NCBI GenBank assembly: GCA_037190845.1
Contig: JBBCJI010000019.1
Coordinates: 124,001 to 188,000, forward strand
Reading direction: 5' to 3'
From: JBEBVQ01 sp037190845
GTDB lineage: Bacteria > Bacteroidota > Bacteroidia > Chitinophagales > Chitinophagaceae
Length of the DNA stretch: 64,000 nucleotides
Shown here in pieces: positions 27,556-36,732 of the stretch. Each line of letters starts with the position of its first letter. Position 1 is the first letter of the stretch. A program made the position numbers and the translations under genes. The notes beneath the pieces are model-generated. The model was not told the origin of the DNA and did not search any database. It saw nothing but the letters and a program-made list of their open reading frames with translations.

Positions 27556-27845
27556 TCGTACGTCTGGTACAAATGACTTTTAAACAGGAAAATATTTCTG
27601 TATTCCAAGCATTATTTGAAGAAAAAGAGCCATTTATCCGGAGTTTTGACGGATGTCGGCATCTCGAATTATGGCAGGATAAAAACAGGCAAAATACCTT
27701 TTTTACGTATAGCATCTGGGAAAGCGAGGCTCATCTTGAAGTATACCGCTCATCGGTGCTTTTCCAGGATACGTGGGCAAAAACCAAAGCGCTGTTCGGC
27801 GAAAAGCCGGAAGCCCGGACATTACAAGTAACAAGTCGCAAGTAA
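27552..27845 (+). CDS. Antibiotic biosynthesis monooxygenase (ABM) domain protein
   Basis: A 97-residue ferredoxin-like alpha/beta protein of the ABM family: MIVRLVQMTFKQENISVFQALF, CRHLELWQDKNRQNTFFTYSIWES and HLEVYRSSVLFQDTWAKTKALF are the usual three blocks. Members include quinol monooxygenases and heme-degrading enzymes; most small Bacteroidota members have no proven substrate. There is no heme-binding Asn/His pattern typical of IsdG. Its start overlaps the stop of the SAM hydroxide adenosyltransferase gene (ATGA), which shows coupling, but the metabolic link is unknown. Confidence 0.85.
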   Translation: MIVRLVQMTFKQENISVFQALFEEKEPFIRSFDGCRHLELWQDKNRQNTFFTYSIWESEAHLEVYRSSVLFQDTWAKTKALFGEKPEARTLQVTSRK

Positions 27846-27885
27846 CGGCCGTTACGTCATAATACACCCAACTTGCTACTTAAGG

Positions 27886-29580
27886 CTAATAATGCACCAT
27901 CTTCACCGTGCGGGCCTGTCCGTTGCCTGTTGCACGAAACAGGTACATCCCGGCGGGCAACCGGGACGGCAATGTAAGTTCATAATATTGCCTGCCGGAC
28001 AGAAAATATTGTTCATAATGCCACAGCAGCCGGCCGCTGACATCAAATAACCCAAACCTTATCTGTTGGTCAACCGGCGGATCCAGGATGATCCGTACGG
28101 TTTCTCCCTCACGGAAAACAGTAGGCCAGAGCGCCATAAAATCAAAGGGGTGAGGTGTTTTTACTGTGTCTACTACTTTCAATAATATACCTGCGATCCG
28201 GAAATCCGGGATACCGTATCCTTTCTGACGGTCGGGGGCAGTGTAACGATCAGCGCTGCGAATCATAACGTCACGGATATCCGAAACCGTGATGTCCGGA
28301 CGTGCCTGCCAAAGGCAGGCCGCCCACCCTGCAATCTGCGGCGCTGCAAACGAAGTGCCTCCTGCCCCTGCAATACCGCTGTTGCTAAAAATCATTGCCG
28401 GGCTCCCCAGCACACTCACATCGGGCTTTACCCGTCCCGAAGCATTGGGCCCCCAGCTACTGAATCCCGCCGCATTGCCATCCCTGTCCACCGCCCCCAC
28501 AGTCAACACACTATCGGCCTCTCCCGGCGTGAGCAGTCCCGTTGAGCCTTCATTACCGGAAGTAGCGACCAACAACATCCCCTTCTGTACGGCCATATTG
28601 GCTGCACGGGCTGAAATCGTAGTGCTGCCATCCATCTCAGACTGGGAAATATTCACCCCGGCAGGGAAATCAAAAAAATCATATCCCAGAGAGACATTGA
28701 TAATATCTGCTCCGATACTGTCTGCCCGTTCAGCACCGGCAATGAGATTATCAATTTCAATGAACTGCTCTGAGTAATTATCTTCTGTGCGGTACAGGGC
28801 ATACATGGCATCAGGCGCAGCTCCCAGGTATTCCCGGGGTATGTTTCCGGCAAGCGGTGCGAGTACACCGGTACCATGACTATCGTGATGATATACTTCA
28901 TCATCATTTAGTACAAAATCATACGTATCTACAATTCTTCCGGAGTGCCGTAAGCTGTCAAACCCAGGGTGCATATCCGTACCTTCAAACCCGGCATCCA
29001 ATACCGCAATCAGAATTCCCTCCCCCCGGTATCCGAGCTTATGCAGTTCATGGCCATTTACCATATCCGTTTGCCTGTAGGCATAGCCATACGAAAGCGA
29101 GTCCGCACCTGCTGTTGACCTCTGCAAAACCGGAGGGAAAGATATCATGGCTTCCGAAGCAAATTTCCCCTCATATGCATCAGGAGACGGTAAATGCAGC
29201 CCGCCGGCATAATAAGCGACAAGCTGTACAGAACGGACAAATGACAAGTTATTCAGGGCAAGGATACGGGAAGAATCTTCCAGCAAAACAACACATTGAT
29301 TGAGCCAGCGCGAGGTGACGTGCAATTTTCCACCGGTAAGCGAAAGCACACTGTCCAAATACAGAGAAGATACCGGCCGGTCTGTTTCATCTACTGTAAT
29401 ATTCCGGCGCTGACGCCGATCGAGCGCACGGGAAGATAAAAAAACGGTAGCTGCCGTAACCTCCGGACTACCGGCCTTATCAGTAAAGGCAACCCGGAAA
29501 GCAATCTGTGGTACCTGAGAAAAAACATCCGGACATGTCAGCATCAAAACAATTACACAAAACAACCTGCACCTGGACAT
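27886..29580 (-). CDS. S8 family serine peptidase (subtilase) with T9SS type A sorting domain
   Basis: A 564-residue secreted protease: signal peptide at about 1-21 (cleaved before QVPQ), a pro-like region up to about 170, and then the subtilisin domain. The catalytic Asp is in IAVLDAGFEGTD (about 195), His in HDSHGTGVLA (about 232), and Ser in GAGGTSFAAPQIAG (about 410). The last 85 residues (PFDFMALWPTVF...LPSRLPAGMYLFRATGNGQARTVKMVHY) are a C-terminal T9SS type A signal, so the enzyme is exported by type IX secretion and kept at or released from the surface. It lies 19 bases after the upstream lipoprotein gene, probably in one transcript. Confidence 0.9.
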   Translation of the reverse strand: MSRCRLFCVIVLMLTCPDVFSQVPQIAFRVAFTDKAGSPEVTAATVFLSSRALDRRQRRNITVDETDRPVSSLYLDSVLSLTGGKLHVTSRWLNQCVVLLEDSSRILALNNLSFVRSVQLVAYYAGGLHLPSPDAYEGKFASEAMISFPPVLQRSTAGADSLSYGYAYRQTDMVNGHELHKLGYRGEGILIAVLDAGFEGTDMHPGFDSLRHSGRIVDTYDFVLNDDEVYHHDSHGTGVLAPLAGNIPREYLGAAPDAMYALYRTEDNYSEQFIEIDNLIAGAERADSIGADIINVSLGYDFFDFPAGVNISQSEMDGSTTISARAANMAVQKGMLLVATSGNEGSTGLLTPGEADSVLTVGAVDRDGNAAGFSSWGPNASGRVKPDVSVLGSPAMIFSNSGIAGAGGTSFAAPQIAGWAACLWQARPDITVSDIRDVMIRSADRYTAPDRQKGYGIPDFRIAGILLKVVDTVKTPHPFDFMALWPTVFREGETVRIILDPPVDQQIRFGLFDVSGRLLWHYEQYFLSGRQYYELTLPSRLPAGMYLFRATGNGQARTVKMVHY

Positions 29581-29599
29581 ACCCTTCCTTGTTTTAATT

Positions 29600-30337
29600 T
29601 TAATTATTATCTACCGCCCTCATCACAACACGAAAACCCTTTTTACACTGTGCTGTTGCAGGGTCATAATTCCAATGGATATATTCGCGGTATATCATGC
29701 CAACATTGCGGGCATAAATCTCCTTACCATAAAGACGGGAGGCAACTTCGTCCGGAGTTGTATCAGGATCACCTTCCTGTTCGTCTACCTGTAAAACGGT
29801 AACCGTGCTATCATAGTGCTTATTACCCTGGCTAAGCCGTGTTCCTACATCCTGATAACGGTAATTCCAGCCGGAGAAGTAAACAAGATCCGCATCCGCT
29901 GCGGGGATCAGGGCATTACCCTGCCAACTCCGGCCTGCTTCCACAGGATAAGACAATTTAATAAAACGATGGCCGCCTTCCATATATTCCACACCGGTCT
30001 CCGTTGGCGTTACATAGTACACGGCACGGGGTAGCCAGCCAAGCGTATCATCAAACAATAAGGTTTCAATGCGATATGATTTGCGGTTCTGCGCATCCCG
30101 GAAGGTATCGGCAATAGTATATCGTATCCGTGCATAACGGTATACTTCTTCACAGGCAACATCATCCCATATCAGGGAGTCAACATCATAGGTAATGTAT
30201 TTATTGACACCCACGGGATAATAAGTAGAGCTAAGCTCGTCCTTAGCGTAGGCGTCTTTTTGTTCTTTTTTACAGGCGCCGAAGAAAACCCACATCATAC
30301 CGGAAATCAGCAGCAGGGGTAATGCTTTTTGGTTCAT
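29600..30337 (-). CDS. Conserved lipoprotein of unknown function
   Basis: A 245-residue lipoprotein: signal to the lipobox FGACKK (C22). The mature chain is rich in beta strands and aromatic residues (YYPVGVNKYITYDVDSLIWDD, RYTIADTFRDAQNRKSYRIE, RSWQGNALIP, NVGMIYREYIHWNYDP). It resembles conserved lipoproteins of Chitinophagaceae that hold a domain of alternating strands and turn-rich edges; I do not recognise a named family. The subtilase gene starts 19 bases downstream, so the pair may be co-expressed, perhaps with the lipoprotein acting on the envelope side. Confidence 0.72.
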   Translation of the reverse strand: MNQKALPLLLISGMMWVFFGACKKEQKDAYAKDELSSTYYPVGVNKYITYDVDSLIWDDVACEEVYRYARIRYTIADTFRDAQNRKSYRIETLLFDDTLGWLPRAVYYVTPTETGVEYMEGGHRFIKLSYPVEAGRSWQGNALIPAADADLVYFSGWNYRYQDVGTRLSQGNKHYDSTVTVLQVDEQEGDPDTTPDEVASRLYGKEIYARNVGMIYREYIHWNYDPATAQCKKGFRVVMRAVDNN

Positions 30338-30428
30338 GCTATGTAGTTATATCGCGTAAATATAAGTAAAGAATGGCAAATGGAATAGCAGAAACCGGCA
30401 AAGACTTCCGTCCGGCAGCATTGTATTA

Positions 30429-31253
30429 TCAGCTACCGGCCGATACCAACCGGTGTACTTCCATAATCTTATTACTGGAGAATGTTTTATCACCACAGAC
30501 GTGCACCCATTTGATCCCCCTGATGGCATTGGTCAGAAAGAGTTCATCTGCCGTACTGAGCATGCTGCGTGTCAACGGCTGCTCTGTAACCGAAATACCT
30601 GGTGTATTCAATAGAAAACGCCGCATCACTCCCGCAATACACCCTTCACTAAGGGGCGGAGTAAATACTTTCCCGTTTTTTATCCAGAAGATGTTGGCAA
30701 CCGAGCTCTCTATGATATGGCCTTGTGCATTGAGGATCAGCGCATCATCCCAGTTGTTGTCCCGCGCCTGCTGCGCCGCCATTATATACGGAAGAGCATT
30801 CGTAGTTTTCAGATTGGCCAGTGTATCATTACTCTTGCATACACCTGCCGCAATGCCTGTCGTCAATCCCTGCTCATTCATCTCCGGAACAGCAGGATCC
30901 AGAGGATGGCATTCAATAAGAAAACCAGGGTTCCGGCCAATACCTTCAGGGAATCCGCCTGCACCGGCAAATATCTGAAGGCGCACGCGCGCAAGCCGCT
31001 CCAGGCGATTGCGCTCCACACATCGCAGTATCTCCGTTGTCAGCTGTACGGGTGTATAAGGTATTTCAGAAAACTGCAACCGCTTCATACCGGCGAATAA
31101 CCGTTCCCAGTGATAATCCGCAAGCGCTATGGCTCCGTTGCGGAGCAGCATTGTTTCAAACAGCCCGAAGCCGTACCGGAATAAATGACTGCTGTACGGA
31201 AGGGAAATATCTCCCGCAGCCATTAGTTGTCCGTTGTAATTGATATAGCTCAT
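30429..31253 (-). CDS. Aminotransferase class IV
   Basis: A 274-residue PLP enzyme of fold type IV (IlvE, PabC and D-amino-acid transaminase group). The PLP-binding lysine is in ANLKTTNALPYI (about residue 148). ESSVANIFWIKNGKVFTPPL, near residue 185, is the family signature, and SSHLFRYGFGLFETM starts the fold. The exact substrate cannot be set from the sequence: the length and the FRYGFGLFETM opening resemble 4-amino-4-deoxychorismate lyase (PabC), but branched-chain or D-amino-acid activity is possible. It lies 43 bases after copA on the same strand, with no evident functional link. Confidence 0.85.
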   Translation of the reverse strand: MSYINYNGQLMAAGDISLPYSSHLFRYGFGLFETMLLRNGAIALADYHWERLFAGMKRLQFSEIPYTPVQLTTEILRCVERNRLERLARVRLQIFAGAGGFPEGIGRNPGFLIECHPLDPAVPEMNEQGLTTGIAAGVCKSNDTLANLKTTNALPYIMAAQQARDNNWDDALILNAQGHIIESSVANIFWIKNGKVFTPPLSEGCIAGVMRRFLLNTPGISVTEQPLTRSMLSTADELFLTNAIRGIKWVHVCGDKTFSSNKIMEVHRLVSAGS

Positions 31254-31296
31254 GAAAACAAGACGCCAAGTTACAATTTCTCCCCGGGCATTGCTG

Positions 31297-33513
31297 CTAT
31301 ATTTTCTTCAGTTTCAGCCGCAGACTGTTGGCCACCACGCTCACACTACTCAGTGCCATAGCGGCGCCGGCAATCATCGGATCAAGCAGGAATCCGTTGA
31401 CCGGATAAAGAATGCCGGCCGCCAGCGGAATGCCGATTACGTTATAGATAAATGCCCAGAACAAATTTTGGCGGATCGTTGCTGTCGTAAACCGCGACAG
31501 CCGGATCGCCCGTGGTATCTGCATCAGATCGGATGAAATGATGGTCATCTGCGCTACGTCCATGGCAATATCACTGCCCTTCCCCATCGCAATGCTCACA
31601 TCAGCCTGCGCAAGCGCATTACTGTCATTAATACCGTCGCCCACCATCGCCACTGTTTTACCCTGCTGCTGCAGTTCCTGCGCAAATAATGCCTTACCTT
31701 CGGGCAGTACATTAGCCCGGTAGTGGTGTATGCCGGTCATATCGGCGACCGTACGTGCGGTCGCCTCATTATCCCCGGTTAGCATATATACTTCAATCCC
31801 TTTGTCCTGCAACTGTGCCACTGCCTCCGCAGAACCGGGTTTGATCCGGTCGGTGATCGCCAACGCGCCAAGCACTGCTGTTTTATCTGCAAACAGGACG
31901 ACCGTCTGCGCTTCGTTTTCCTTCCCTGTGATCCAGGCCTGTGCTTCTGCTGAGATCGTGAGATTCCGTTCCTTCATGAGGTTTTCATTCCCGACAGTGT
32001 AATGCTGTCCGCGATACCAGGCTTCGATACCCCGGCCGCTGATATTCTGAATGATGACTCCGTCCACATTCCGCGCTTCAGACTTGAAATGCCGGACCAC
32101 CGCTTCCGCAAGCGGATGCTCAGACGACAGCTCAATACTGTACAACATGTCCCGGAGTTCATCTGTCTGCCTTCCAAACCACTGTACCGCCGCTACCTCC
32201 GGACGTCCTTCGGTGATCGTTCCTGTTTTATCCAGAATGATGGCATCTATGTTCCGGGCGCGTTCCAGGCTTTCCGCATCCTTGATCAGAATACCTAGCC
32301 CTGCCCCTTTCCCGATCCCGACCATGATAGCGGTAGGCGTGGCCAGGCCCAGCGCACAGGGACATGCGATCACCAGCACAGTAACCAGCGCGAGCAGGCC
32401 ATGAGTCAAACCATTGTCTCCGCCGAGAAATACCCAGACAAGAAAACTAAGAACGGCAATCCCGATCACAACCGGTACAAAGATACCGGCGATCCTGTCT
32501 ACCAGCTTCTGTACAGGCGCTTTGCTGCCCTGCGCATCCTGCACCGTTTTAATGATCTGCGCGAGTACGGTATCCGCACCTACTTTATCTGCCCGGAACC
32601 GGAAGCTCCCCTTCTGGTTGATCGTACCGGCAAAAACAGATGCTCCTTCATTTTTCGCAACCGGTACCGGCTCACCGGTGATCATACTTTCATCTACATA
32701 AGAATTGCCCGCGATCACGGTACCGTCAACCGCGATCTGCTCGCCCGGCTTTACGATCAGAATATTACCCGGTTGCACCGAGGAAATATGCGCCGATGCA
32801 TACTCACCGTTTTCATGCACGATCGTCACCGTTTTCGGCTGAAGCCCCATCAGCTTTTTTATAGCTGAAGCCGTATTCCCTTTTGCCGTTTCTTCAAGCA
32901 ACTTACCCAGCAGAATGAATGCAATCACAACTGCCGCCGCTTCAAAATAAACATGCGGATGGATACCTCTGCTGTGCCAGAAGCCGGGAAAAAGCGTATT
33001 GAACACGCTGAATAAATAGGCAATACCGGTGCTGAGCGCTACCAGCGTATCCATATTGGCGGAACGGTGCCGCGCCTGCTTCAGAGCGCCTGTGAAAAAT
33101 TGCCTGCCGGATAACAACACGACCGGTGTCGCCAGTGCCCACATAATGTAATTGGCATAGGGCATATCCATATAGAACATGCCGATGATCATCAGGGGAG
33201 CAGATAATGCCAGCGCCATTACCGTTTTTTGTTTCAGCGATCTTTTTTTCTCTTCCTGTATAGCTGCCAGCGCAGCTTCTGTATCTTCACTTTCTTCGAT
33301 CATCAGATCATAACCGGCTGCCTGCACCGCCGCACGAAGCCGGGCGGTATTCGTAAGCGACGGATCATAGGTTACCGATGCTGTAGCGCCGGCATAATTT
33401 ACCGATGCCTCTGTAACACCTTCTGTGCGTTGCAATACCTGTTGCACGTTACTGGCACAGGATGCGCAGGACATATTCAGAACAGGGAATGATTTTTTAT
33501 GTATAGTAGACAT
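31297..33513 (-). CDS. copA: Copper-translocating P-type ATPase
   Basis: A 738-residue inner-membrane P1B-type pump. One heavy-metal-associated domain (MSCASC, cysteines 16 and 19) is followed by about eight membrane segments. The metal-binding CPC is in VLVIACPCALGLATP (about 383), the phosphorylation site DKTGT near 428, TGE (MITGEPVP) near 270, and GDGIND near 630. The CPC plus the final YN/MSS-type residues in helices 7-8 (FIYNVIGIP, MAGAAMALSSVSVVANSLRL) mark the Cu(I) exporter subgroup 1B-1. No CopY, CueR or copper chaperone gene adjoins it. Confidence 0.94.
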   Translation of the reverse strand: MSTIHKKSFPVLNMSCASCASNVQQVLQRTEGVTEASVNYAGATASVTYDPSLTNTARLRAAVQAAGYDLMIEESEDTEAALAAIQEEKKRSLKQKTVMALALSAPLMIIGMFYMDMPYANYIMWALATPVVLLSGRQFFTGALKQARHRSANMDTLVALSTGIAYLFSVFNTLFPGFWHSRGIHPHVYFEAAAVVIAFILLGKLLEETAKGNTASAIKKLMGLQPKTVTIVHENGEYASAHISSVQPGNILIVKPGEQIAVDGTVIAGNSYVDESMITGEPVPVAKNEGASVFAGTINQKGSFRFRADKVGADTVLAQIIKTVQDAQGSKAPVQKLVDRIAGIFVPVVIGIAVLSFLVWVFLGGDNGLTHGLLALVTVLVIACPCALGLATPTAIMVGIGKGAGLGILIKDAESLERARNIDAIILDKTGTITEGRPEVAAVQWFGRQTDELRDMLYSIELSSEHPLAEAVVRHFKSEARNVDGVIIQNISGRGIEAWYRGQHYTVGNENLMKERNLTISAEAQAWITGKENEAQTVVLFADKTAVLGALAITDRIKPGSAEAVAQLQDKGIEVYMLTGDNEATARTVADMTGIHHYRANVLPEGKALFAQELQQQGKTVAMVGDGINDSNALAQADVSIAMGKGSDIAMDVAQMTIISSDLMQIPRAIRLSRFTTATIRQNLFWAFIYNVIGIPLAAGILYPVNGFLLDPMIAGAAMALSSVSVVANSLRLKLKKI

Positions 33514-33610
33514 TGTTAGTGATTTGAGACAACAAAGTTCCGGTATACTTCCAATCTAAATGATATCCGGCTATAAGTAACAAGTATGATTTTCTCCGGC
33601 AGCAATAAAA

Positions 33611-33640
33611 AAAGGGTGTATTCATAATGAACACACCCTC
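33611..33640 (-). terminator. Terminator of nusG
   Basis: GGGTGTATTCAT (33614-33625) and ATGAACACACCC (33627-33638) pair except for one position and have a very small loop. On the minus strand the hairpin is followed by a run of seven T, just past the nusG stop. It ends the block, so no ribosomal-protein gene can be read from this transcript. Confidence 0.82.
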
Positions 33641-33663
33641 TTTACTGATTTTCCGGAACGTTA

Positions 33664-34257
33664 TCAGGCTACCTTCTCTACCTGCATATAGCTCAGTTCT
33701 ACAGGTGTAGCACGACCGAAGATCTTTACCACAACTTTCAGCTTTTTCTTTTCTTCATTTACCTCTTCTACCGTACCATTGAAGTCATTAAACGGACCAT
33801 CTATGATCTTGACGGTTTCGCCAACGATGTAAGGATCTGCATAACCGATATCCTGCTCGCTGACTTCATCCATCTTACCAAACATTTTGTTGACCTCCGA
33901 TTTACGCAGGGGTGTCGGATTATCTTTCCCGAGGAAATGGATAACGCCTGTTATATTCTTGATCGTCTGTATGATATCATCGCTGAGTTTACCTTCAGCA
34001 GCTTCGAGCATCAGGTAACCGGGAAAGAGTATCTTTTCGCGCAATACCTTTTTCCCGCTTTGCACCTTGAAGACCTTTTCCACAGGACATAATACCTGCA
34101 ACACGGCCTTCGACCATCCGCTGATCTTGATCTCCTTGTCGAGATACTCCTTTACCTTCTTTTCCTTTCCGCTGATCACACGGAGCACGTACCATTTAGT
34201 ATCCTGAATATCCTGAGAATGCTGTGCATCCTGGTTCATTACCGGTTCTTCATTCAT
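33664..34257 (-). CDS. nusG: Transcription termination/antitermination protein NusG
   Basis: A 197-residue elongation factor that binds RNA polymerase and couples it to Rho or ribosomes. The NGN domain (about 22-130) begins with KWYVLRVISGKEKKVKEYL and contains LFPGYLMLE and NITGVIHFLG. The KOW domain (about 145-197) contains VGETVKIIDGPFNDFNGTVEEVNEEKKKLKVVVKIFGR. A 20-residue N-terminal tail (MNEEPVMNQDAQHSQDIQD) precedes it, and an ATG at residue 7 is an alternative start. It is co-directional with secE (15 bases upstream) and is followed by a terminator; rplK, the usual next gene, is absent. Confidence 0.96.
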   Translation of the reverse strand: MNEEPVMNQDAQHSQDIQDTKWYVLRVISGKEKKVKEYLDKEIKISGWSKAVLQVLCPVEKVFKVQSGKKVLREKILFPGYLMLEAAEGKLSDDIIQTIKNITGVIHFLGKDNPTPLRKSEVNKMFGKMDEVSEQDIGYADPYIVGETVKIIDGPFNDFNGTVEEVNEEKKKLKVVVKIFGRATPVELSYMQVEKVA

Positions 34258-34272
34258 GATTTGCCCGCTTTA

Positions 34273-34470
34273 TTATTTACCTAACAATCCGTATACGGCT
34301 TTCAGCACCTGTTCGGATACAGTATCCATGCCCAGGAGCAATAATGTAATGATTGCCAGGGCTACCAGTACGATAACGGTAGTCTGTTGTAATTCGTCCC
34401 ACGACGGCCAGGTCACTTTATGCACCAGTTCGTCGTACGATTCCTGTATGTAATTTCCTATTTTGCTCAT
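34273..34470 (-). CDS. secE: Preprotein translocase subunit SecE
   Basis: A 65-residue single-span inner-membrane protein. The amphipathic helix (SKIGNYIQESYDELVHKVTWPSWDELQQTT) with the conserved VTWPS motif is followed by one membrane segment (VIVLVALAIITLLLLGMDTV). This is the short SecE form that forms the SecYEG channel. It lies between tRNA-Trp and nusG, as in most bacteria. Confidence 0.97.
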   Translation of the reverse strand: MSKIGNYIQESYDELVHKVTWPSWDELQQTTVIVLVALAIITLLLLGMDTVSEQVLKAVYGLLGK

Positions 34471-34512
34471 ATTATATTGATTATCATTAGCTGATCAGCC
34501 AATTACATTCAG

Positions 34513-34583
34513 CACGGGCACGCGGATTCGAACCACGATCAAAGGTTTTGGAGACCTCTATTCTACCATTGAACTATGCCCGT
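34513..34583 (-). tRNA. tRNA-Trp (anticodon CCA)
   Basis: The minus-strand sequence starts ACGGGCATAGTTCAATGGTA and its 3' acceptor strand TGCCCGT pairs with ACGGGCA over 7 bp. The anticodon loop CTCCAAA carries CCA, the T arm CGTGG-TTCGAAT-CCGCG is complete, and the discriminator base is G. CCA is not encoded. It lies between tuf and secE, the usual Bacteroidota position. Confidence 0.95.
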
Positions 34584-34711
34584 AAATGTGTCCTTAAACT
34601 AAAAAGTCAAAGGCAGGAACCTTTTGACTTTTTAACCGGAATGCAAAGATAAAACAATCTTGTTGAAAGAACATCTTATTTTTGGAACTGATTACCACAT
34701 TTTTTTACAGA

Positions 34712-34739
34712 AACAGCCACCGGGATCCCGGTGGCTGTT
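34712..34739. terminator. 28-base perfect palindrome after tuf
   Basis: AACAGCCACCGGGATCCCGG continues into its own complement to position 34739, a 28-base palindrome with no loop. It lies just past the tuf stop, before tRNA-Trp. There is no T run on the tuf side, so it may be an RNA-processing or attenuation structure rather than a full terminator. Confidence 0.55.
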
Positions 34740-34765
34740 CTTACATTATTAGTATACTGATATTA

Positions 34766-35953
34766 TTATTTGATAATTTCAGTAACCTGTCCGGCGCCTA
34801 CGGTACGACCACCTTCACGGATGGCGAACTTCAGGCCTTTCTCCATGGCGATCGGAGCGATCAGCTTCACAGTCAGGTTTACGTTATCACCGGGCATTAC
34901 CATTTCCACACCTTCAGGCAACTGGCATTCACCGGTTACGTCGGTAGTACGGAAATAGAACTGCGGACGGTATTTCTGGAAGAAAGGCGTGTGACGGCCA
35001 CCTTCTTCTTTGCTCAGTACGTATACTTCGCCTTTAAATTCAGTGTGCGGAGTGATACTCTTCGGAGCGCAGATCACCATACCACGACGGATATCTTTCT
35101 TTTCAATACCGCGGAGCAGCAGACCAGCGTTATCACCAGCTTCACCACGATCCAACAGTTTTTTGAACATTTCCACACCTGTACATGTAGAAGTCAGCGC
35201 TTCTTCATTGAAACCAACGATCTCAACGTTGTCACCAACTTTGATCACACCACGTTCGATACGACCTGTAGCAACAGTACCACGACCAGTAATCGTGAAC
35301 ACATCTTCTACGGACATCAGGAACGGCTGATCGATCGGACGGGGAGGCAGCGGAATATATTCGTCAACTGCAGCCATCAGTTCATCAACTGCGGCAACCC
35401 ATTTTTCGTCACCTGCAAGCGCACCAGTAGCAGAACCTTTGATGATCGGCGTATTGTCGCCATCATAGTCATACTTGCTGAGCAGTTCACGGATTTCCAT
35501 TTCAACCAGTTCGAGGATTTCAGCATCATCAACCAGATCTACTTTGTTCATAAACACAACGATACGGGGAACGCCTACCTGACGTGCCAGCAGGATGTGC
35601 TCTTTAGTTTGTGGCATCGGACCATCCGTAGAGGCAACCACCAGGATCGCACCGTCCATCTGGGCAGCACCGGTAATCATGTTCTTTACATAGTCGGCGT
35701 GACCGGGACAGTCAACGTGTGCATAGTGACGGTTGGCTGTCTGGTATTCAACGTGCGCTGTGTTGATGGTGATACCACGTTCTTTTTCTTCCGGAGCGGC
35801 ATCAATTTCATCATAACCTTTCTTCTCCGCCAGTCCTTTATTGGCAAGGATAGTAGTAATCGCTGCAGTCAAAGTGGTTTTACCATGGTCAACGTGGCCA
35901 ATGGTACCGATGTTTACGTGGGGTTTCTCCCGATTGAAGGTCTCTTTTGCCAT
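34766..35953 (-). CDS. tuf: Elongation factor Tu
   Basis: A 395-residue GTPase that brings aminoacyl-tRNA to the ribosome. G1 is GHVDHGKTTLTAAI (19-32), the switch I region RGITINTAHVEYQ follows, G3 is DCPGHADY, and G4 is VFMNKVD. The C-terminus VGAGQVTEIIK is canonical. The low frequency of rare codons and the long, clean antisense frame reflect its strong codon bias. It is preceded by four tRNA genes with a shared promoter and followed by tRNA-Trp, secE and nusG. Confidence 0.98.
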   Translation of the reverse strand: MAKETFNREKPHVNIGTIGHVDHGKTTLTAAITTILANKGLAEKKGYDEIDAAPEEKERGITINTAHVEYQTANRHYAHVDCPGHADYVKNMITGAAQMDGAILVVASTDGPMPQTKEHILLARQVGVPRIVVFMNKVDLVDDAEILELVEMEIRELLSKYDYDGDNTPIIKGSATGALAGDEKWVAAVDELMAAVDEYIPLPPRPIDQPFLMSVEDVFTITGRGTVATGRIERGVIKVGDNVEIVGFNEEALTSTCTGVEMFKKLLDRGEAGDNAGLLLRGIEKKDIRRGMVICAPKSITPHTEFKGEVYVLSKEEGGRHTPFFQKYRPQFYFRTTDVTGECQLPEGVEMVMPGDNVNLTVKLIAPIAMEKGLKFAIREGGRTVGAGQVTEIIK

Positions 35954-36090
35954 TGTTATTTTGTTTTTAAGAGATGTTGTTTTTAAATTTTACTGTTTGT
36001 TTTTGCTTAAAATCGTTATAGTCAACGGCTGTGGCCGTCTGTATTGTTTTAATATTCCTGTTACACCTGTATCCAGGTAAAGCAGCAGAG

Positions 36091-36162
<72 letters not shown>

Positions 36163-36172
36163 TTTTATTCAA

Positions 36173-36290
36173 TGAGCCAATATGCCAATGAGCTATTAGC
36201 TGATGATTTTATCATTATAACACAAAGAACTTCGTCAAATTACACAATTAGCTAATCAGCGCACGGCTAATCAGCTAATTTAGTTGTTGG
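36173..36290. repeat. AGCTAATCAGCTAATT-type inverted repeats between tRNA genes
   Basis: AATTAGCTAATCAGC at about 36246-36260 is followed by GCTAATCAGCTAATT at about 36266-36280, a nearly perfect hairpin. Related pieces (GAGCTATTAGCTGATGA) lie at 36188-36206 and near 34488 (ATTAGCTGATCAGC). This is an AT-rich dispersed palindrome between tRNA-Thr and tRNA-Gly. Confidence 0.5.
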
Positions 36291-36293
36291 GTG

Positions 36294-36366
36294 AGCGGGA
36301 GACGAGGCTCGAACCCGCGACCTACAGCTTGGAAGGCTGTCGCTCTACCAACTGAGCTACTCCCGC
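36294..36366 (-). tRNA. tRNA-Gly (anticodon TCC)
   Basis: The acceptor stem GCGGGAG/CTCCCGC pairs over 7 bp and the anticodon loop CTTCCAA carries TCC. The T arm and D arm (AGCTCAGTTGGTAGAGC) are complete. Confidence 0.95.
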
Positions 36367-36463
36367 TTGTTTAAGTTGAAAATGAAGCATTGAAACTGGA
36401 AAATTATGCTATAACACGATCATTTTCAAATTTTCAAATTGTTACATTTTCAAATTAAAACCG

Positions 36464-36546
<83 letters not shown>

Positions 36547-36630
36547 ATGTTGCAATAAGTGTTACCGGGAACCGACATTCATTCGTTAAATGTCCTGTCA
36601 AACCCGGTTCATATTTATTGCTTTTACCAG

Positions 36631-36703
36631 AGCCGCTTGCCGGAATCGAACCAGCGACCTACTGATTACAAATCAGTTGCTCTACCAGCTGAGCTAAAGC
36701 GGC
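36631..36703 (-). tRNA. tRNA-Thr (anticodon TGT)
   Basis: The acceptor stem GCCGCTT/AAGCGGC pairs over 7 bp and the anticodon loop TTTGTAA carries TGT. It is the first gene of the tRNA-tuf-tRNA-Trp-secE-nusG block. Confidence 0.95.
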
Positions 36704-36732
36704 TAATAAAATTTGATGTAAAAGAACTTCAT

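Noticed and set aside
34682..35986. A 434-residue open frame on the plus strand over tuf
   Set aside because: It is the antisense shadow of tuf. Strong codon bias in tuf keeps the opposite strand free of stops, and the translated sequence is low in complexity and resembles no family.
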